Assembly (NCBI GenBank): GCA_026987055.1
Contig: JALSNL010000010.1
Span: forward strand, 1-5,837
Direction of reading: 5' to 3'
Length of the DNA stretch: 5,837 nt
DNA from: Melioribacteraceae bacterium
Lineage (GTDB): Bacteria > Bacteroidota > Ignavibacteria > Ignavibacteriales > Melioribacteraceae
The number at the start of each line of letters is the position of its first letter. Positions within the stretch are counted from its first letter, which is position 1. The notes under the pieces are model-generated. The model was given only the letters and a program-made list of their open reading frames with translations. It searched no databases and was not told the DNA's origin. The translations under genes were made by a program, and so were the position numbers. Positions 1 to 3,800 of the stretch are shown piece by piece.

Positions 1-588
1 AAAGCTAAAACAATTGATGATCTTAAAAATATTACTCGCGAGAATTATGAAAAATATTATGCAGATCAATCAAAAAAAATATTTAGTAACAATTTATTAG
101 AAGAAATTGTAAAAAATAACGATTTTGAACCATCTAAAAATTATGTAGAAATGGTTTTAAGCAGATTAGTTGAAGCGGAAAAAAGAAATGCCCAACAATA
201 TAATTATCCTAAGATAGATGAAAATATTTTAAAACAAAATTTGCTACCTAAAGCCGAATGGAATGCAAAATGGCAAATTATTATGGAAAATATTGCCGAA
301 AAGGAAAAACTAACAGTTGAAGATTCTGACCTTGAAGCATTAGCAAAAGAAGATGCGGAAAAAACAGGAATTTCTGCTGAAAAGCTTGTTAAGTATTATA
401 AAGATTCCGGTAGAGGTGAAGCGTTACTTGAAGAAAAAGTATTAAAATTTTTAGAAGAGAACAACAAAGCAATTGAAGTAGATCCTGAAAAGAAAGAAAA
501 AGAAACTAAAAAAAATAAAGAAACCAAGAAGAAGACTAAAGAAACGACAAAGAAATCCGAAAGTAAAAAAGAAAATAAACCGGAATAA
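1..588 (+). CDS. tig: Trigger factor, C-terminal part (5' end outside window)
   Basis: Trigger factor is the ribosome-bound chaperone and peptidyl-prolyl isomerase that meets nascent chains at the exit tunnel. Only the last 195 residues are present; the frame is open from base 1, so the ATG at 151 is internal and not a start. What is seen is the helical C-terminal chaperone domain: a long charged helical stretch, then the typical segment with LLPKAEWNAKWQIIMENIAE and, further on, the acidic VEDSDLEALAKEDAEKTG stretch, ending with the family's usual LLEEKVLKFLEENN before the tail. The ribosome-binding and isomerase domains must lie upstream. The last ~37 residues (from about base 475) are almost only Lys, Glu, Thr and Asn, a low-complexity and probably disordered tail. 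clpP follows 95 bases downstream on the same strand, a classic order in bacteria. Identification rests on recognised family pattern and on the clpP neighbour. Confidence 0.9.
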   Translation, partial: KAKTIDDLKNITRENYEKYYADQSKKIFSNNLLEEIVKNNDFEPSKNYVEMVLSRLVEAEKRNAQQYNYPKIDENILKQNLLPKAEWNAKWQIIMENIAEKEKLTVEDSDLEALAKEDAEKTGISAEKLVKYYKDSGRGEALLEEKVLKFLEENNKAIEVDPEKKEKETKKNKETKKKTKETTKKSESKKENKPE

Positions 589-601
589 CTTTATTTAACT
601 G

Positions 602-637
602 GTGAAACAATTAATTTGTTTTACTTTATATTTTTTT
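602..637 (+). terminator. Possible weak terminator between tig and clpP
   Basis: GTGAAACAA (602-610) can pair with TTGTTTTAC (616-624): nine pairs including one G-U, with a five-base loop. It is followed by TTTATA and a run of seven T (631-637). The stem is AT-rich and the T run does not abut it, so termination would be weak or partial. It starts 13 bases after the tig stop. It could equally be chance in AT-rich spacer DNA, and tig and clpP may be co-transcribed. Confidence 0.35.
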
Positions 638-671
638 CCTATTTATTTGAATTAAATTTTGAACTATTTTT

Positions 672-676
672 AGAGG
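672..676 (+). promoter_or_regulatory. Ribosome binding site of clpP
   Basis: AGAGG lies seven bases before the ATG at 684 and supports that start. No convincing promoter was found in the 95-base tig-clpP spacer, although it is T-rich. Confidence 0.7.
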
Positions 677-683
677 AAACAAC

Positions 684-1310
684 ATGTCAAATCAAATTCA
701 GAATACTCTTATTCCTTATGTGATTGAACAATCGGGACGTGGTGAAAGAGGAATGGATATTTTTTCCCGTTTATTAAGGGAAAGAATAATTTTTCTTGGA
801 ACCGGAGTTGATGATCACGTAGCAAGCGTAATAATTGCCCAACTTTTATTTTTAGAAGCGGAAGATCACGAAAAAGATATACATTTATATATCAACTCAC
901 CTGGCGGAAGTGTTTCCGCAGGATTGGCTATTTATGATACAATGCAATACATCAAACCGGATGTTTCTACAATTTGCGTTGGAATGGCAGCAAGTATGGG
1001 CGCCGTTCTTTTAGCAGGTGGTGCAGATAAAAAACGTTTTGCACTTCCCCACTCCAAAATTATGATTCACCAACCGTGGGTAGGAGGTTTGCAAGGTCAA
1101 ACTACCGATATAGAAATTCATGCCCGTGAAATGGTTAAAACCAGAGATAAACTTTACAAAATATTAGCTAACCATACCGGAAAATCCATGGAAGAAATTA
1201 CAAAGGATTGCGATAGAGATTATTATCTTACTGCAGAAGAAGCAATTGAATATAAGTTAATTGATGAAATGTTGGAACGCAGAAAAATGCCGGGTGAATC
1301 CGACAAATAA
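684..1310 (+). CDS. clpP: ATP-dependent Clp protease proteolytic subunit ClpP
   Basis: ClpP is the cytoplasmic serine peptidase (family S14) that forms a double-heptamer barrel and degrades proteins fed to it by AAA+ unfoldases such as ClpX. The protein is complete at 208 residues, the normal family length. All hallmarks are visible: [18 protein letters not shown] near the N-terminus (the region usually processed and forming the axial loops), the glycine-rich SPGGSVSAG stretch at 72-80, catalytic Ser104 in GMAASMGA, catalytic His129 in IMIHQPWVG, and catalytic Asp179 just before YYLTAEEA. The Ser-His spacing of 25 residues equals that of E. coli ClpP, and the aspartate was placed by aligning its ERD-RFLS motif. 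The start at 684 has an AGAGG site seven bases upstream. It follows tig on the same strand. The usual clpX does not follow; a strong terminator closes the unit 18 bases after the stop. Confidence 0.98.
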   Translation: MSNQIQNTLIPYVIEQSGRGERGMDIFSRLLRERIIFLGTGVDDHVASVIIAQLLFLEAEDHEKDIHLYINSPGGSVSAGLAIYDTMQYIKPDVSTICVGMAASMGAVLLAGGADKKRFALPHSKIMIHQPWVGGLQGQTTDIEIHAREMVKTRDKLYKILANHTGKSMEEITKDCDRDYYLTAEEAIEYKLIDEMLERRKMPGESDK

Positions 1311-1327
1311 ATATCATATAATCTTTG

Positions 1328-1364
1328 AAATGTCCGGTAATTATAAATTATCGGACATTTTTTT
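1328..1364 (+). terminator. Intrinsic terminator of clpP
   Basis: AAATGTCCG (1328-1336) pairs perfectly with CGGACATTT (1352-1360). The stem can continue inward through GTAATT/AATTAT with one G-U pair, leaving a three-base loop. A run of seven T (1358-1364) follows directly. It lies 18 bases after the clpP stop and has the full form of a Rho-independent terminator on the + strand, ending the tig-clpP unit here. Confidence 0.92.
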
Positions 1365-1426
1365 ATCTTCCCAAATTCTTTTTTAGAAAATTGACTTTAT
1401 TTTTATTTCGCCACATCTTTTTTTTG

Positions 1427-1454
1427 TAGTAACGAATCTCCCGATTCGTTACTA
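1427..1454. repeat. Perfect palindrome, 12-bp arms, 4-base loop (REP-like)
   Basis: TAGTAACGAATC (1427-1438) and GATTCGTTACTA (1443-1454) are exact reverse complements around TCCC. Outside it, ATCTTT (1415-1420) can pair with AAAGAT (1458-1463), giving a second, looser outer stem. A run of eight T precedes the hairpin on the + strand, so on the - strand an A run follows it. Neither strand has a T tract right after the stem, so it does not look like an intrinsic terminator. It is more like a REP-type dispersed palindrome or a protein-binding site. Copy number cannot be judged from this window. Confidence 0.75.
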
Positions 1455-1474
1455 AACAAAGATATATCGGTCAC

Positions 1475-1581
1475 GTATATACCCAGTGGAGACTTTAAAG
1501 CACAAATTAAACAAAAATTCATTCCCTTTCAATTAAGCAAAAACTATATTTACAAGCACCTACTCGCCATTGGGTATATGC
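1475..1581. repeat. Imperfect long inverted repeat downstream of the BtrH-type gene
   Basis: The arms 1475-1492 (GTATATACCCAGTGGAGA) and 1564-1581 (TCGCCATTGGGTATATGC) are near-reverse complements: 15 of 18 positions are Watson-Crick pairs, and two of the three others become G-U wobbles if the + strand is read as RNA. The enclosed 71 bases are AT-rich and have no coding signal. The right arm ends 18 bases from the stop of the BtrH-type gene. Possible readings are the end of an inserted element, a recombination hairpin, or a structured RNA on the + strand. The sequence alone does not decide. Confidence 0.6.
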
Positions 1582-1599
1582 CTTGCTGTGTGCTGTCAT

Positions 1600-2586
1600 T
1601 CAGTTATTTAAGTTGATTAATAATTCCATTGCTCTTTTTTCTTTTTCAGATAATTTTTCCAATATTTCCGATGCTTTATTTATGTATTTAATATCTTTTG
1701 TTTCTCCTACTTTATCAAATAAAACTGAAACTTCTAACCATAAATCAGCAATTTCAATAAATTCTTTATGGGATTTTTTCAAGCTTTCAATTTTTAATAA
1801 TTCATAACTTTCTTTTAGGAAATCTCTATAAAAATTTCTAAAAATTGCTCCGCCAGTTCCCGCTTTTTCCATTAGCATTGCAGTTGTTTTGAAATCTCTT
1901 TCAATGTCTTTGCTATTGTTAAACCATTTTTTAATTTCTGTGCTTGTTTTTAAAATTCCTTTATATCCGATATTTTTAATTGGTGGATTTAGATAATCAT
2001 TTGCGTTATTTACAATTGCTGTTCTAATCACATCATTTAGGTTATATTCCGTATCTTTTTTGCTTATTGTATAACTTAAATTTCTTGATGACATTGGTCC
2101 TTTTTCATTTCTTGCAAGTTCAAGATTTTTTAATGATGTTTTCATTAACCCGCCTTGTTGTTCCGTATCTACAACATATGCGAATTCATCATCATATCCA
2201 TAAATGGCAATGTAATGTCCGGCAAAATGTATTTTACTTGTAAAATATTCCAAATAATAACTATCGAGTTTTAATCCGACCGGAATATTTTTATCCAATT
2301 TTCCCTTAACATTCTGCCACGCTTTTTTGATAGATGATGTTTCTTTTATTTCCAATTCCAGATTAAGATTTTTTGTTAAATTCTGTGTTAAAACATCTGG
2401 TTTTACCCGACCGCCAATAAAAGGGAAATCCATTATTTTCATATTCCAAAATATGTAACCTAAACCTTCTCCCAAGCCAAAAAGCATTGGTTCGGAAAGT
2501 TTAACGCCTATATGTTTCAGTAGTGTTCCAGTTGTCGTTGTTTCACAATGTTGTCCGTTAAAACATTTAAATTTTTCGATTTTCAT
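1600..2586 (-). CDS. BtrH-type protein (BtrH N-terminal domain plus DUF4872-like C-terminus)
   Basis: The protein has 328 residues from the ATG at 2586. Its N-terminal ~150 residues look like the BtrH N-terminal domain, a papain/C39-like fold: FNGQHCETTTTGTLL with the presumed nucleophile Cys14, then LSEPMLFGLGEGLGY (31-45), PFIGGR, and FAGHYIAIYGYDD with His124, followed by VVDTE with Asp140. This gives a plausible Cys-His-Asp triad. The remaining ~150 residues are helical and resemble the DUF4872 part that often follows. The family is named after BtrH, which transfers an acyl chain from a carrier protein in butirosin synthesis. Here no carrier protein or antibiotic genes are near, so the substrate is unknown; acyltransferase or peptidase/amidase are both possible. 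The start is chosen because GGAG lies five bases upstream and family members begin about a dozen residues before the HC motif. The same frame continues upstream to a TTG at 2697, but that part is debris of another gene. No signal peptide or membrane segment is seen, so it is probably cytoplasmic. Confidence 0.78.
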   Translation of the reverse strand: MKIEKFKCFNGQHCETTTTGTLLKHIGVKLSEPMLFGLGEGLGYIFWNMKIMDFPFIGGRVKPDVLTQNLTKNLNLELEIKETSSIKKAWQNVKGKLDKNIPVGLKLDSYYLEYFTSKIHFAGHYIAIYGYDDEFAYVVDTEQQGGLMKTSLKNLELARNEKGPMSSRNLSYTISKKDTEYNLNDVIRTAIVNNANDYLNPPIKNIGYKGILKTSTEIKKWFNNSKDIERDFKTTAMLMEKAGTGGAIFRNFYRDFLKESYELLKIESLKKSHKEFIEIADLWLEVSVLFDKVGETKDIKYINKASEILEKLSEKEKRAMELLINLNN

Positions 2587-2591
2587 TTGTT

Positions 2592-2595
2592 CTCC
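2592..2595 (-). promoter_or_regulatory. Ribosome binding site that decides the BtrH-type start
   Basis: On the - strand GGAG stands five bases before the ATG at 2586. No comparable site precedes the upstream in-frame TTG at 2697, so this site argues for the 328-residue protein over the 365-residue reading. Confidence 0.7.
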
Positions 2596-2610
2596 ATTAA
2601 TTGATAAATC

Positions 2611-2627
2611 GCAAAGCGCCGCTTTGC
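2611..2627. repeat. 17-bp palindrome at the remnant/BtrH junction
   Basis: GCAAAGCG (2611-2618) and CGCTTTGC (2620-2627) are exact reverse complements around a single base. This GC-rich palindrome stands out in AT-rich DNA. It sits where similarity to the GyrI-like protein fades and 24 bases before the start codon of the BtrH-type gene. It may mark the breakpoint of an insertion or deletion, or may affect translation of the downstream gene as an RNA hairpin. Confidence 0.55.
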
Positions 2628-2764
2628 CGAATTCTTTTGAAGCATTAGGCTTACCTTTCCCGTTAATCAAAAAAATTATTTTACGGAACTTCACCAAATC
2701 CCACTGCTGTAGAGGAAGGTTTGTAGATATTTTTTAATTCTTTTTTGAAATCTATTTTGCTCAT
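2620..2764 (-). pseudogene. 5' remnant of a stand-alone GyrI-like small-molecule-binding protein
   Basis: An ATG at 2764, with AAGGA six bases upstream, starts a 27-codon reading frame beginning MSKIDFKKELKNIYKPSS and ending GEVP at a TAA (2683-2681). Skipping the single T at 2683 restores a frame that reads KIIFLINGKGKPNASKEFGKA. Together these match the N-terminus of the stand-alone GyrI-like (UCP031644-type) proteins as I remember them: MxKxDxKKExKxLY, then a VPxMxFLMIDGxGDPN-like core, then a helix with SxEFxxA. Intact members are roughly 200 residues long, while only about 48 are left here, with a one-base frameshift. Similarity ends near 2620, at a 17-bp palindrome, and the BtrH-type gene begins 34 bases further on. 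The remnant starts 24 bases after the merR stop, so it was probably the second gene of that operon. The missing ~150 codons were not found elsewhere in the window. Confidence 0.75.
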
Positions 2765-2788
2765 TTTTTATCCTTATCATTTTAATTT

Positions 2789-3604
2789 TTAGTATTGATT
2801 TTTTACCATAACTTGAATTTCCGTTAAATAGTTTTTCGGATTACCTTTGAAAATCATACCCGGACCTTTTAAGTAAACTTCTCTTGTAGGTAATTGTATA
2901 TTCAAATTTTTTTCATTTATGTAAGAAAATATTTTTTTATAAGATTTTGTTAAATTCTCATATTCTCCTTTGTGAATAAGAGAAACACATTTACCGCCTT
3001 TTAATTCTCTAACCGAAATTTCATTTGTGCTTTTCCCTTTTCTAATAGGAAAGCAAGGTTCAAAATCGGCATCATCTTCTTTGTATTCACCGTCGTAATA
3101 AAGATTCATAGCTTTGCCGATGATATATCTTCCAACCGCTTTACCAAGTAGCTTAAAACCATCTTCAACATCTTTATATTTACCTTTCATTCTATAGCCG
3201 GCAATTAAAACCGTGGGGATTTCCTTTTCTTCAATTTCAAAAACATTTTCGGTTTTCATTTCACTCTCCTTTTCTTGCTTAATTATATTTTCGAGCGAAT
3301 AAGAAATTGCATTGTATTGTTGAATTTTATTTTTAACCTCCTCCAGCTTTTTCACAATCTGTTCAAGCATATCGGTTTCGTTATTACATTTATCCAGTAT
3401 TTCTTTTATTTCCGTTAAACTAAAATCATGTTCTTTTAATAATTTAATCGAACGTGCTTTTTCAAAATCCGTTTCATTGTAATAACGATACTTTGTAAAT
3501 TCATCAATTTCAGCAGGGACCAATATTCCTTTTTCGTGATAAAGACGCAATGCTTTTATTGTTAATTTGGTTATTTGGGAAAATTCACCAATACTAAATT
3601 TCAT
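2789..3604 (-). CDS. MerR-family regulator with GyrI-like effector-binding domain
   Basis: This is a complete 271-residue one-component transcription regulator of the BmrR type. Residues 1-70 form the MerR winged helix: FSIGEFSQITKLTIKALRLY, the KGILVPAEIDEFTKYRYY wing region, and a second helix pair ending LTEIKEILDKC. Residues about 75-115 are a charged heptad-like helix, the usual dimer coiled coil. Residues about 125-270 are a GyrI-like ligand-binding domain, with IPTVLIAGYRMKGKY at its start and the conserved REVYLKGPG and NYLTEIQVMVK strands at its end. Such regulators bind a small, often lipophilic or cationic molecule and activate promoters with an over-long spacer by twisting the DNA. 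The ligand cannot be told from sequence. The start is clear: AGGAGG (3609-3614) four bases upstream. A promoter with a 19-bp spacer lies about 85 bases upstream and points at this gene, suggesting autoregulation. Downstream on the same strand are a GyrI-like remnant and the BtrH-type gene. Confidence 0.93.
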   Translation of the reverse strand: MKFSIGEFSQITKLTIKALRLYHEKGILVPAEIDEFTKYRYYNETDFEKARSIKLLKEHDFSLTEIKEILDKCNNETDMLEQIVKKLEEVKNKIQQYNAISYSLENIIKQEKESEMKTENVFEIEEKEIPTVLIAGYRMKGKYKDVEDGFKLLGKAVGRYIIGKAMNLYYDGEYKEDDADFEPCFPIRKGKSTNEISVRELKGGKCVSLIHKGEYENLTKSYKKIFSYINEKNLNIQLPTREVYLKGPGMIFKGNPKNYLTEIQVMVKNQY

Positions 3605-3608
3605 TTAT

Positions 3609-3614
3609 CCTCCT
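3609..3614 (-). promoter_or_regulatory. Ribosome binding site of the MerR-family gene
   Basis: A full AGGAGG on the - strand, four bases before the ATG at 3604, fixes the start. It is the strongest Shine-Dalgarno sequence in the window. Confidence 0.85.
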
Positions 3615-3688
3615 ATTATCCCAACAAGTATTTTTACTTAAGGAAATATTCACTCGCTTTATTGTTTTGCCGGCAATTTCTATTTTCA

Positions 3689-3719
3689 AATATAAGCATT
3701 GCCCTTGGGGTAGAGTCAA
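3689..3719 (-). promoter_or_regulatory. MerR-type promoter/operator driving the regulator's own operon
   Basis: On the - strand, TTGACT (3719-3714) and TATATT (3694-3689) are separated by exactly 19 bases, the over-long spacer that marks promoters activated by MerR-family proteins. The -10 region reads TATATTTG, which also fits the TAnnTTTG box of Bacteroidota. The spacer holds an imperfect dyad, CTACCC-CAA-GGGCAATG, centred between the two boxes; the right half departs from a perfect GGGTAG. Transcription would start near 3682 and leave a leader of about 75-80 bases before the merR-type start. The site lies in the 196-base divergent region, so binding here could also affect the + strand peptidase gene, though no matching + strand promoter is seen. 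Confidence 0.72.
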
Positions 3720-3791
3720 GAAAAAAATTATTTACCAAATATCTTATTTAAGGATTTACTAATTTTAATAAGAAAAAAATAAACTTATTTT

Positions 3792-3795
3792 GGAG
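3792..3795 (+). promoter_or_regulatory. Ribosome binding site of the S9 peptidase gene
   Basis: GGAG lies five bases before the ATG at 3801. The start is also supported by the signal peptide that begins immediately at this methionine. Confidence 0.75.
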
Positions 3796-3800
3796 CACTA

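Larger units (their letters stand above)
1365..1599. other. Gene-free spacer between clpP terminator and BtrH-type gene
   Basis: Apart from the 12-bp-arm palindrome and the imperfect inverted repeat annotated separately, this AT-rich stretch shows no supportable gene, RNA or promoter. No intrinsic terminator with a T tract is visible for the leftward (- strand) transcript of the BtrH-type gene, so how that transcript ends is unclear. Confidence 0.6.

Noticed and set aside
151..588. Separate 145-residue protein starting at the ATG at 151
   Set aside because: The frame is open upstream to base 1 and the upstream residues continue the trigger factor fold, so this is an internal methionine.
615..661. 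TTTG/TAAATTTTG promoter for clpP in the tig-clpP spacer
   Set aside because: The boxes are off consensus by one base and too far apart. In DNA this T-rich such matches are expected by chance.
1427..1454. Palindrome read as a bidirectional terminator
   Set aside because: No T tract follows the stem on either strand; the T8 run precedes it on the + strand.
1475..1581. Inverted repeat as terminal repeats of an IS element
   Set aside because: Only 71 bases lie between the arms, no transposase gene is present, and no flanking target duplication was seen.
1475..1600. Integron attC site
   Set aside because: The canonical outer core triplets (GTT/AAC in RYYYAAC-GTTRRRY) were not found at the hairpin ends, and no second cassette or integrase is in the window. 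It is kept only as a possibility to test.
1583..1807. 74-codon + strand open frame
   Set aside because: It lies opposite the 3' end of the BtrH-type gene and overlaps the arm of the inverted repeat. It has no ribosome site and its composition is that of antisense of a Lys/Asn-rich protein.
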